Below are positions 18,016 through 26,642 of a stretch of DNA of 38,571 nucleotides, one piece after another. The DNA comes from Candidatus Daviesbacteria bacterium RIFCSPHIGHO2_02_FULL_43_12 (lineage in GTDB: Bacteria; Patescibacteriota; Microgenomatia; Daviesbacterales; UBA10151), in assembly GCA_001776775.1 (NCBI GenBank), contig MFDD01000002.1, positions 270,773 through 309,343 of the forward strand. Reading direction: 5' to 3'. The notes below the pieces were generated by a model that worked only from the letters and a program-made list of their open reading frames with translations, did not search any database and had not been told where the DNA came from. Position 1 is the stretch's first letter. Each line of letters begins with the position of its first letter. A program made the translations under genes and the position numbers.

Positions 18016-19734
18016 CTAATCTGTCTTGCTAGACGAAAAAAGATAAAAAATTGGCATCCCTGAGGGCTGAGTAAAAACCTTAATTAATTTAAGATCAGCA
18101 GGCACTCGCGAGGGCTCATTTTTTAGATCCTGCACTATCTCCTTTTGCGTGGCTAAATACAGAGTCCGGACCGGGAGCTTAGTACCTAGTTCATACAACC
18201 CAATCCCATCTCCTTCTGAGGTGAAATAGAACTTATCTAATTTACGCACTTTTCCAAATGGAGCAAGGTCTTCTTTCTGGGGAAAACGTTCTTGAAGCTC
18301 TTGGGGTGGGAACTTAGCGTAACTTAAGAAAAACTTAAATAAAGGTTCATCGGCCTGACTAATAATCACCCTATCATATGCATCAGCTAGGCTTTCGGTT
18401 TCTATAATAGCCTCTTTAATCCCAGCATGCCACCATCTTTCTGATTCAATTGGATAATGAGCCAAATATTGATGTACAAAAAATATAAAACTGATTAAAT
18501 AAGTACCTATGGTACCAACTCTCGCTAAATACATCAGACTTCGAGATTTTTGCCCGGATAAAAGCTTGCTTAGACCAAAGCTTACCAGTATCAAAAGCGG
18601 CGGGAGCATTAAAATCAAGCGAGTCGCATGATCCCCACCTTGATCAGTCAGGGCAGCCGGAATAGGAGCCAGCAGTAGCCAGCCAATAATAAATAATTTA
18701 ATTTTTGTAGGGATGGCAGAGATAAAAAAGACGATCAGTCCAAGCAGCAAAAATACGAAATCAATTTTATACATCACCCCCATTCCCTGGATCGAGTGAC
18801 GAGGGTTATGATCGCCTTTGGTAAATAAAAACTGACTAGAAAAAGAGGTTAAATAGTTATTGAGGAAAACATTTCCCAGGTAGGTCACCTTATTATGTAG
18901 TAGCTTTTCTGGAAGAGTAGCCGCTACTCCATTGGCCGCATTTGGATCTCTTCGCTTCGCATCGGCCAAACGCTCAAAGCCAATCGAGGGCTCGATTGTT
19001 TTATCGGCAAGAATAGAAATACTCCCAAACCTCTCTGCTCCCCCAGCAAAAAGAGTACTCCAGGTAATCGGAATTATTACCAGCATAAAAGCCATGATAC
19101 AAGCCACCAATGCTTTTCGAGGAAGTTTTTGTAATTCTCTCCACCATAAAGCTAATATCAAAATAAGTATTAATGGTAAAAAAAGCTTTGCGGTGGAATA
19201 GACCCAAGGTAATAGTCCCAGAGATACAGAGGCGAGTATTAAGTAGTTTGGTTTCCTGAGTCCTTTCAAAAAGCTCCAAATTCCGAGTAACAATAGCAGG
19301 ATCATCTCACTTACTTCAAAGCCAGTTCGAGAATAATGAATATGCCAGGGAGAAAGACTTATTGCCACAGCAGAGAGCAGGGCCACTCGTTCGTCACCGG
19401 AAAGCTCCTTGACCAATAGATACAATAGATAGATGCTTAATACCCCCAAGATCACCGAGGGGAGCCTTACTCCAAGTGGCGTAATACCAAAAAGTGCCAC
19501 AGTTGGTACAGTCGTATAGAGGTATAGCGGTGTTCTGTATTCTGCCAAAGACTCAAAATGTATCGGCATGAAGTTTCCCATATAGTCTTTACCTGTCGTT
19601 AATATCGAATATGCCTGATACCCCACATCAAGTTCGTCACCAAATAAAGACACCGGAACTTTATCCAAATAAATAAAGCGTAGAAAAAATCCAATGATCA
19701 TAGCGGCTGCTAATATTATTTTTTTATACTTCAT
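18016..19734 (-). CDS. GT39/ArnT-PMT-like GT-C glycosyltransferase (divergent member of the GYNAYSI subfamily)
   Basis: VPVSLFGDELDVGYQAYSILTTGKDYMGNFMPIHFESLAEYRTPLYLY; DQGGDHATRLILMLPP; PRHSIQGMGVMYKIDFVFLLLGLI aligns with KQHHVQGMGELYLFEAPFLLFGLY of the gene ending at 9514. Confidence 0.78.
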   Translation of the reverse strand: MKYKKIILAAAMIIGFFLRFIYLDKVPVSLFGDELDVGYQAYSILTTGKDYMGNFMPIHFESLAEYRTPLYLYTTVPTVALFGITPLGVRLPSVILGVLSIYLLYLLVKELSGDERVALLSAVAISLSPWHIHYSRTGFEVSEMILLLLLGIWSFLKGLRKPNYLILASVSLGLLPWVYSTAKLFLPLILILILALWWRELQKLPRKALVACIMAFMLVIIPITWSTLFAGGAERFGSISILADKTIEPSIGFERLADAKRRDPNAANGVAATLPEKLLHNKVTYLGNVFLNNYLTSFSSQFLFTKGDHNPRHSIQGMGVMYKIDFVFLLLGLIVFFISAIPTKIKLFIIGWLLLAPIPAALTDQGGDHATRLILMLPPLLILVSFGLSKLLSGQKSRSLMYLARVGTIGTYLISFIFFVHQYLAHYPIESERWWHAGIKEAIIETESLADAYDRVIISQADEPLFKFFLSYAKFPPQELQERFPQKEDLAPFGKVRKLDKFYFTSEGDGIGLYELGTKLPVRTLYLATQKEIVQDLKNEPSRVPADLKLIKVFTQPSGMPIFYLFSSSKTD

Positions 19735-21761
19735 ATTTTCGGTATCTCGATGTAGCTATCCAACACCTTGTGGTCAACTTTTAAGACTCTAGCATGGTCA
19801 TTTTCAAAGATAGTACTTACTCCTAGAGGAGTCAAATCTACTTTAAACTGCTGGTTCCAGACTAGATAGATGTAGTTAATATTATTTTCCTGTAAATATT
19901 TTTGGATAAATTTTAAATCCTTACTTTGAAACAATAGTTCTCGCTGTTTTAATTTATCCTCTATCTTGTACCCCATGATCGTCAGCTGTTCTGAGTCAGA
20001 CAGGAAGGTTCTTCTTCCAGAAAAGGCTGGCACATACCCGGTGTCATACCAGGCGTAAATAGGAATCGGTGGCTTAGTGAACCCAGCGGCCGAGTATCCG
20101 TCAAAGGGAGCTGTAAAGACAATATCTCTCGAGGTTAAATTTTTATTGATAAAGCTTAAAGCTGCTAGCTCTTGGTTGGAGACCATCGACAAAGGGTGAT
20201 TAGTATAAAACTGTAGGAGTAAACCAACTTGGGTCGGTACGGCTAATATAATCACTATGCTAGCAAATGCTATCTTTAACGCTTTAGATTTTAGTTTAGT
20301 CAGCAACCAAAAGGTGGCGATGGCAGCTAAAAATCCAAAGAGCAGCAAAAAGTATTGATTAAACTGAATAACATTCCAGGCCACTCCCTTTTGCACAAAA
20401 AGCACTGGGATAAAAAAGGAGGCTGTGGTGATACTTAAAAAGAAAACTTCAAAGTAGTGGGAAAATATTCTCTGGCGCAGCATTTGCCAAAAAGCGATAA
20501 ATCCCAAAATCCTCATTCCTAAGTTTCCAGTTAAAAAAATTAAAAAGGCTTCTGTCTCGAGCTGAATCACCCGTTTTAAATTGTGTTCATAGATATAAGT
20601 CTGCCGGCGGAGCTCCATGTCCATCCAATTCAAGCGGTCACTGGCTACCACCATTGTCCGAATAAACCACCATGGCTGCCAAATTACAAAATCCTGAGAG
20701 TTTTGACTATTGGGCAGATATATCCCTAAACTCACTAAAAACACCCCTGCAGTTAAAGGAATCAAACCCAAGCTCCTTTTTCTTAAAAGATCCACAATTA
20801 ATACGATAACTAACCCCCCGAGTACCAGTAACCCTCCGTAAACTTTAAATTCAATAATACTTCCACCCAGCAGAATCAAAACCGGTAATAGATTTTTAGG
20901 CTTAGTTTCAAAATAGCGATAGAGTACAAACAAAAAGGTGGTGAGGATTATAAAAGCTGAGGCGTGTGGAGGATTTCCCAATACTGACTGAGTTTGGGAG
21001 ACCCAAAAGATTGACTCACCCGATAAGTTGTGACTACGCGGGATGGTGAGCAAGTAACCAAAACTTCCACAGAAGTATGTTAGTATCATCGCCCAGATAC
21101 CGGCTCCCTCCTTTTTAGTCCATCTTCTCACTAGACAAAAAGCTGATAGTCCCAGCAGCAAAGAAAAGAGGATTGGCATAAATCTAAAATAGACATCCAA
21201 ATTGGAGAAGGGAAAGAGTCTAGTGATCTCAGACATCAGCAGATCGACAAAGAAATGATAGTTCTGGAGAGTATATCCGGCGTACTCTGGATTCTGCAGC
21301 GGTACCACTCCTTTATGGAACTCCTCCATTAAACTAAGATGCCAGATTCCGTCATGGCCATGCGAACTCCAAAAGTAGATGCCCTCTGGGTATTTAAAGC
21401 CGGAAGGGGCATTAACCGCCACCTGTCCGATCATCCCGACTATCAAGACTATCCAAAACCACTTGGATACTTTAAGTATTGCACTCTTCCAAATATTTAC
21501 TTTTTCTATCCAGGCAAAGATCAAACCAACCATCACCCAAGCCCAAATCAAATCCCTTAGGTGAATTAAAGTTAAGAAATAAGCCAGCAGAGTAAAAATT
21601 ACCAGACCCAAGACAGTGGAGAGCAAAAACTTCTCTAATAAATCGTCGCTTTCAATTTTTAACTTCTTCAAAATTAAGGCTCCGGGGGAGGTAAAAATAA
21701 TTAAACCAACGGCCAAAAAAACCGGGATGAGTAATATTTGAATGACTATTTGTTGTAACAT
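19731..21761 (-). CDS. Uncharacterised polytopic membrane protein, GT-C-like; stand-alone paralog of the C-terminal module of 21764..25192
   Basis: SHGHDGIWHLSLMEEFHKGVVPLQNPEYAGYTLQNYHFFVDLLMSEITRLF; SGESIFWVSQTQSVLGNPPHASAFI; WQPWWFIRTMVVASDRLNW; LTGNLGMRILGF; FVQKGVAWNVIQFNQYF. Confidence 0.65.
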   Translation of the reverse strand: MLQQIVIQILLIPVFLAVGLIIFTSPGALILKKLKIESDDLLEKFLLSTVLGLVIFTLLAYFLTLIHLRDLIWAWVMVGLIFAWIEKVNIWKSAILKVSKWFWIVLIVGMIGQVAVNAPSGFKYPEGIYFWSSHGHDGIWHLSLMEEFHKGVVPLQNPEYAGYTLQNYHFFVDLLMSEITRLFPFSNLDVYFRFMPILFSLLLGLSAFCLVRRWTKKEGAGIWAMILTYFCGSFGYLLTIPRSHNLSGESIFWVSQTQSVLGNPPHASAFIILTTFLFVLYRYFETKPKNLLPVLILLGGSIIEFKVYGGLLVLGGLVIVLIVDLLRKRSLGLIPLTAGVFLVSLGIYLPNSQNSQDFVIWQPWWFIRTMVVASDRLNWMDMELRRQTYIYEHNLKRVIQLETEAFLIFLTGNLGMRILGFIAFWQMLRQRIFSHYFEVFFLSITTASFFIPVLFVQKGVAWNVIQFNQYFLLLFGFLAAIATFWLLTKLKSKALKIAFASIVIILAVPTQVGLLLQFYTNHPLSMVSNQELAALSFINKNLTSRDIVFTAPFDGYSAAGFTKPPIPIYAWYDTGYVPAFSGRRTFLSDSEQLTIMGYKIEDKLKQRELLFQSKDLKFIQKYLQENNINYIYLVWNQQFKVDLTPLGVSTIFENDHARVLKVDHKVLDSYIEIPKI

Positions 21762-21763
21762 TT

Positions 21764-24700
21764 CTAGTTGACTTGGTAGATTACTACTTCTCCATTTTCA
21801 AAAATATTTTTTACCGACGAGGACTCTTCAATAGATAAATTATAGTGTTTTTGGAGATAAATGTACCTAATCGAATTAGCCCGCAACATGTCCGCGCCTC
21901 TTAAACCCTTGCTCTGTAAAAATTCGTTAGCTTCTACTCGACGTTTCATATAATCTGTTCCGAGTATCTCTTGCTGAATCTCATCCTCCAGAAAAGTAGG
22001 GTGCTTGGAATAGGCGCTGACGTAGGCCGTTGTTTCGTAAGCATATAGCGGACGCGGTTCTAAGAAATCGTTTTTAGTATTTTTACTATATGGCACAGTT
22101 AATACTACTCCAGACGGTTGATCTTGTAAAAACTGTAGGGCCGCGAGCTCATCGATACTAATAAAAGTATGCGGACGAGACACTAGATAGCTTGTGGCGG
22201 TAACCAGGGAATTTATCGGAGCCATCAAGATAAGAGCTACTATTACTAAAGAAGCTAAGGCTTTAAATTTAAATCTAACCAAACTACCTAAAAGTATTCC
22301 GGTTAATACGGCCGCTATATACATTCCATAATAGAAAAACTGGATCACATTCCAAGAATTTCCTTGCTGTACAAAAAGTAGTGGTAAAACAAAGGAAACC
22401 AGGGTAAATACTAGTAAAATAACCATATTTGTATTTCTCCAGGTTCTTTTTTGAAAAAGCACAAGTAATCCTATTACTCTAACTCCCAAGTTCCCCGCTA
22501 AGAATATCATTAGAGAGACCGCCTCAGCTAGAAGATACTTAAACCAATTACTCGTTTGAAAATAAGTTTCTCTGGCAGAAGCTAGTTTGGCCCATCCTAC
22601 CCGATCAGGAAAATCAATCATACCGTGGACTAACCAAAATGGCTGGAACATAAACACTCCAGCGGCTTTAAAATTAGGTAGATATAGACCAAGGGCTAAT
22701 CCTCCACTAGTTAAGAGTCCAGCCAGTAATGCTGGTTTTTTATTCTTCAATAATTCCCAAAGACTAAAAACTAGTAGCGCAGTTGATGTTAGCAAAAAAG
22801 CGTAGGCTTTAAACCCGAGTAAGCTAGCGTTGACTAGCGCAAGTATCAGCATAGATTTCCAACTTCGCCTTTCCGAAAAGAGTAGGTGGAAAAAAAGTAT
22901 GCATACCAAAAGCGAGATGGCAAATGGGGGATTAAGATTAAGAGAGACTGGTTGATTAGCCCAAAAGGTTGACTCTCCTCCAAAGTGTCCTTCTCTTAAA
23001 AATTCCACTATCCAGCCAAAGCTTCCGGAAAAGTAAACAAAAAACAGCACAAAGACATTGGTCTGAAAATTTCTCCTCTCTAGTTTGTCCGGTGAGATTA
23101 GTTGCACCAAAGAAAGACTGCCAATCCCCAGAAGGAGAGAAAAGATAACTGGATAAAATCTAAACAGTAAATCAGAGGTGGCTACTCCCGTTAAAAGATG
23201 GGTTGTCGCGAGTAGAAGATCGTAAAGATAATGATAGTTAATCAGCTGCACCCCGGAAAGGGTGGGATTATTTGGAGGTAACCCCAAAAGAAGAGAGTTA
23301 ACCAAACTTAAGTGCCAAATCCCATCATGAGCATTCGGCCCCCAAAACCCATCTCCATAGTTAAAATGACTTCCACTCATTACTACTGGTAGTACTTGAA
23401 AAACTATTCCCAAACCCACTATCGCACTTAAAATAAGTGCTCTGGGAGTAAACTTCGGTCGGGGAATGTTTTTGTAGGCTTTTTTGAGAATATATAAAAA
23501 CGTAGCTACCCCACATACTACTGGTGCAAAGAGGTAGACTCCAAAGAAACCGGAGATATAACTTAAAACCACAAATTGGATTAACCCATAAACTGTGGAT
23601 AAAAATATCCAGCCTATAAATGTATCGGGCTTTTGAATTTGAGTGATGACCAAAGCTCCGGGAATAATGATCAGGGCGACCAAAAAGAGCATAAAGATAG
23701 TCAAGTCTCTAGCAATTATCAAGGGCCTAGCTTGCCAGCTGATTGATGAGGGAAATAAGGGTGCTAGATTTCTAGTAACTCCTTGTCTTTGAGCCGTTAA
23801 GATAGCCGAGTCGATAGTATAAGTATTATTATCAAACTTTATATCTCTTGGTAAAAGGGTTAGGTTGTGTGACTGATTAGCCTGATTTGTCAGAGTAATT
23901 AAGACATTTAGTCCATTTTTGCTTACTTTAAAATTATTGATTTTTCCTTCGCTTAATTGCCACTGTTTCCCAAAAGTAACTTGATCCAAGACTCGTGTTG
24001 TAGAAGTTGCAAAATAAACATGCTCACAACTCTCCTGCAAGCAAACCTCCTGGTCTCCATCTCGGTATTGGCGGATATCCCGAATCGAGAGTCCTGCTGA
24101 ATCTTTAAAGATACCTATTCTATAGTAAGGGTTTTGAAACCAAATAGTCTGATCTTCTCCTCCCAATGGGTTATCGGCAATTATCAACTGGCTCGGTGAG
24201 ACGCCTGGAAACTGCCGACTATACCAATTGACGAACTGGGACATGGTAGTTACTTGCAGCCCACTTGACTGTTTAGTTTTTAAAGCAGCTAGTTGACGCT
24301 CATATTCAGCTCCATATTTGCTCCAGGAATAGGAATTTTCCAGCCCGACCGTCAGTTGATTAAATTGATTATTTTTTTGGGAAAGGTAAGTATCGACCAA
24401 TCTATTAAAATAGTTAATATCTAATTGATGATAGTCAATATAATCATTTGGTTGGACGCTATAGGTACTCTCTTCAACTGCTTTACCATATCCATTCACG
24501 GGATCTCTGCTCGCCCACTGCATCAAGACTACCGGAATTTTGCCCGCCTCATCACGAGCCGGAATAAGGGCGTTTGTTTTATATGGATAATAAGGCGTTG
24601 CCCAGTACTGTCCCCAAATTTGATAATCATCAGTTGAGTATTGGTCTGCGACAATCAACCCGGCATTCACATGATACTCTTCTGTCATCAATTTCAGGGA

Positions 24701-25192
24701 AAAACTATCTATCCACCAGGCACCTACAGAGGTAGGATAATATCCAAAGATGTCTTTAAATTTTTCAAAAAGAGTTTGCACCAGGAGTTTTCTTTCAGCA
24801 GTTGAATAGCCCGTTAATAGAGCGGAGCCAGCTTGGTGCCATGAGCTACTTTTATGATAAGTCACATTAGCCGCCTCAGCCAAGGAGGGTGTAACTTCTA
24901 AAAAAAGCCCTTTTTCCTGATTACTGGGTGCTCTCTTCAAAAGAGCGACTATCTCTTTATTTGCCAAGGCATCGAATCTTAGCAGCCAAGTAGCCGGGAG
25001 CTGATAGTTTTTTAGTATTTCGAATTGCCGATTGACGCTATCGGCTGGAGTTTGATCTGACAAATCCCAGAATTCGTCACCTCGTATCGGATTAACGACC
25101 GTCACGAAGGCTGGCGAGGAGTATGCTAAAGCCTTAACCGGAAAGAAGACCTCAAATAAAAAGACTGCACAAATAATTAATAGTTTATACAT
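21764..25192 (-). CDS. Two-domain protein: signal peptide plus deacetylase/glycosidase-like extracellular domain, then GT-C-like polytopic module
   Basis: ORF 1156 aa from 25234; ATG at 25192 (MYKLLIICAVFLFEVFFPVKALAYSSP) gives a clean signal peptide. The region to about residue 505 of the listed ORF is soluble-looking (VNPIRGDEFW...LKNYQLPATWLLRFDAL...FGYYPTSVGAWWIDSFSLKLMTEEYHVNAGLI...). From about residue 508 (ARDLTIFMLFLVALIIIPGALVI) it is polytopic and matches the 676-aa neighbour. Confidence 0.75.
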   Translation of the reverse strand: MYKLLIICAVFLFEVFFPVKALAYSSPAFVTVVNPIRGDEFWDLSDQTPADSVNRQFEILKNYQLPATWLLRFDALANKEIVALLKRAPSNQEKGLFLEVTPSLAEAANVTYHKSSSWHQAGSALLTGYSTAERKLLVQTLFEKFKDIFGYYPTSVGAWWIDSFSLKLMTEEYHVNAGLIVADQYSTDDYQIWGQYWATPYYPYKTNALIPARDEAGKIPVVLMQWASRDPVNGYGKAVEESTYSVQPNDYIDYHQLDINYFNRLVDTYLSQKNNQFNQLTVGLENSYSWSKYGAEYERQLAALKTKQSSGLQVTTMSQFVNWYSRQFPGVSPSQLIIADNPLGGEDQTIWFQNPYYRIGIFKDSAGLSIRDIRQYRDGDQEVCLQESCEHVYFATSTTRVLDQVTFGKQWQLSEGKINNFKVSKNGLNVLITLTNQANQSHNLTLLPRDIKFDNNTYTIDSAILTAQRQGVTRNLAPLFPSSISWQARPLIIARDLTIFMLFLVALIIIPGALVITQIQKPDTFIGWIFLSTVYGLIQFVVLSYISGFFGVYLFAPVVCGVATFLYILKKAYKNIPRPKFTPRALILSAIVGLGIVFQVLPVVMSGSHFNYGDGFWGPNAHDGIWHLSLVNSLLLGLPPNNPTLSGVQLINYHYLYDLLLATTHLLTGVATSDLLFRFYPVIFSLLLGIGSLSLVQLISPDKLERRNFQTNVFVLFFVYFSGSFGWIVEFLREGHFGGESTFWANQPVSLNLNPPFAISLLVCILFFHLLFSERRSWKSMLILALVNASLLGFKAYAFLLTSTALLVFSLWELLKNKKPALLAGLLTSGGLALGLYLPNFKAAGVFMFQPFWLVHGMIDFPDRVGWAKLASARETYFQTSNWFKYLLAEAVSLMIFLAGNLGVRVIGLLVLFQKRTWRNTNMVILLVFTLVSFVLPLLFVQQGNSWNVIQFFYYGMYIAAVLTGILLGSLVRFKFKALASLVIVALILMAPINSLVTATSYLVSRPHTFISIDELAALQFLQDQPSGVVLTVPYSKNTKNDFLEPRPLYAYETTAYVSAYSKHPTFLEDEIQQEILGTDYMKRRVEANEFLQSKGLRGADMLRANSIRYIYLQKHYNLSIEESSSVKNIFENGEVVIYQVN

Positions 25193-26642
25193 TGCGAAAA
25201 TTTTGGATCTCGCGTAATATTTTATTTTTACCAAGTATAAAAATTAGTCCACCATAAACAACTCCGCCCAAAGCCACTGCAACTGCCAAGCTTAGTTTAT
25301 CCTTAACATAAAATCTGGAAAACACACCCACTACTATACTCATTAATAAAGAAACTGCAGTTGGCAGTAGTATAGATTCCAAAACTTTAATCCTTAAAAC
25401 CCTTTTAACTAAGATTATGGTTATTATGGAAGTAAATGAAATAATAAACGAAGAAATTGCTACCCCAGTAAACCCATAATTAATGGTCAGTAACGGTGTT
25501 AGCAGCCAAGTCAGGACCGTCCAAAAAATCATTAGTTTCAAGGTCATTTTAATATGTCCGATGGCATTTAAAACATTTGTAAAGGTTGTCGAAATCACCG
25601 CCCAAAATGTAGATGAAGCAAAAAGATAGAAGCTCGGAATTGCTGCTTCAACCTTTGAAGAGAGTATATGTGTCACCACAGATGGCAGAACTGCCCCGAG
25701 TCCAAAGAGAAGCGGGTAGACAATTAGCGCTGTTAAAAACAGTGTTTTTTCAATGACTTTTTCTAAAGAAGCTTTGTCACTTTGTAAGCGGGAAAAAAGA
25801 GGAAAGCTGATGCGTATAATAATATTCATTCCTTCCAGTGGAAGAAAGGCCATCGACTGCGCCCAGGTCACATAGCCTACCCCAATGGGCCCAATAATAT
25901 GTGCAATAATTAAAGGAACTAAACGGTCTTTAAGCAAAGCTAGTAGACTGTTTAATTGAAAGGGTACCCCAAAAGATAGCAGCTTTCGGATAACTTGTGT
26001 ATCTAACTGAAAACCAACTCGAACGGGGGCAATGACATAAATTAAAATAACTCCGACTATTCTCTGTGTTAAAGCAGCCAAAGAAAAACTCCAGATTCCA
26101 AAATTTGCATAGGCTAAGATAATTAAAAGGGACACATAGATAACCGTTTCCACAATATCCACAATTACCAAAGATCTAAACTTAAGCTCTCGCTCCAACA
26201 TTACCGCCGGAATTACTTTTAATGAAGACAAGAAAAAACACACTCCCAAAATACGAATCAGCCAGACCCCGTCATCGTTTAAATGATAAAAATTGGCTAG
26301 CATCGGGGCTGAGAGAATAATCAACAAACTCAAAATTGTGACCAAAGTTTGTTGAATGGTAAATGTGCTCTTGATATCAGACGAAGTTACCGCTTCCTTT
26401 TTTTGGATCAAGGAGGCTGCCAGTCCAATGTCCGAAAAGAAACTAAAAAAACTGATTATCCCATTGGAAATGTTAAAAATTCCAATAGTCTCAACCGATA
26501 AAATTCTAATAAGAATGAAATTATTCGTGAGCAGGCCAAAGAAACTAGTCGCTAAAGAGCCAAAGGTCAAACTCATAAACGAAGACACTACTCTTTTTTT
26601 TATGTTCTTAATATCTATACTCAGGGACTGCGCTTCTTCCAT
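25185..26642 (-). CDS. Lipopolysaccharide/oligosaccharide flippase (MOP family, Wzx/WzxC-like)
   Basis: VVSSFMSLTFGSLATSFFGLLTNNFILIRILSVETIGIFNISNGIISFFSFFSDIGLAASLIQKKEAVTSSDIKSTFTIQ...FRSLVIVDIVETVIYVSL. Confidence 0.9.
   Translation of the reverse strand: MEEAQSLSIDIKNIKKRVVSSFMSLTFGSLATSFFGLLTNNFILIRILSVETIGIFNISNGIISFFSFFSDIGLAASLIQKKEAVTSSDIKSTFTIQQTLVTILSLLIILSAPMLANFYHLNDDGVWLIRILGVCFFLSSLKVIPAVMLERELKFRSLVIVDIVETVIYVSLLIILAYANFGIWSFSLAALTQRIVGVILIYVIAPVRVGFQLDTQVIRKLLSFGVPFQLNSLLALLKDRLVPLIIAHIIGPIGVGYVTWAQSMAFLPLEGMNIIIRISFPLFSRLQSDKASLEKVIEKTLFLTALIVYPLLFGLGAVLPSVVTHILSSKVEAAIPSFYLFASSTFWAVISTTFTNVLNAIGHIKMTLKLMIFWTVLTWLLTPLLTINYGFTGVAISSFIISFTSIITIILVKRVLRIKVLESILLPTAVSLLMSIVVGVFSRFYVKDKLSLAVAVALGGVVYGGLIFILGKNKILREIQNFRNV

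Noticed and set aside
19731-21761. Calling the HDGIWHLSL proteins O-antigen polymerase (Wzy)
   Set aside because: They are polytopic and in the right context, but I see no Wzy_C/O-antigen ligase pattern, so I left the function open.
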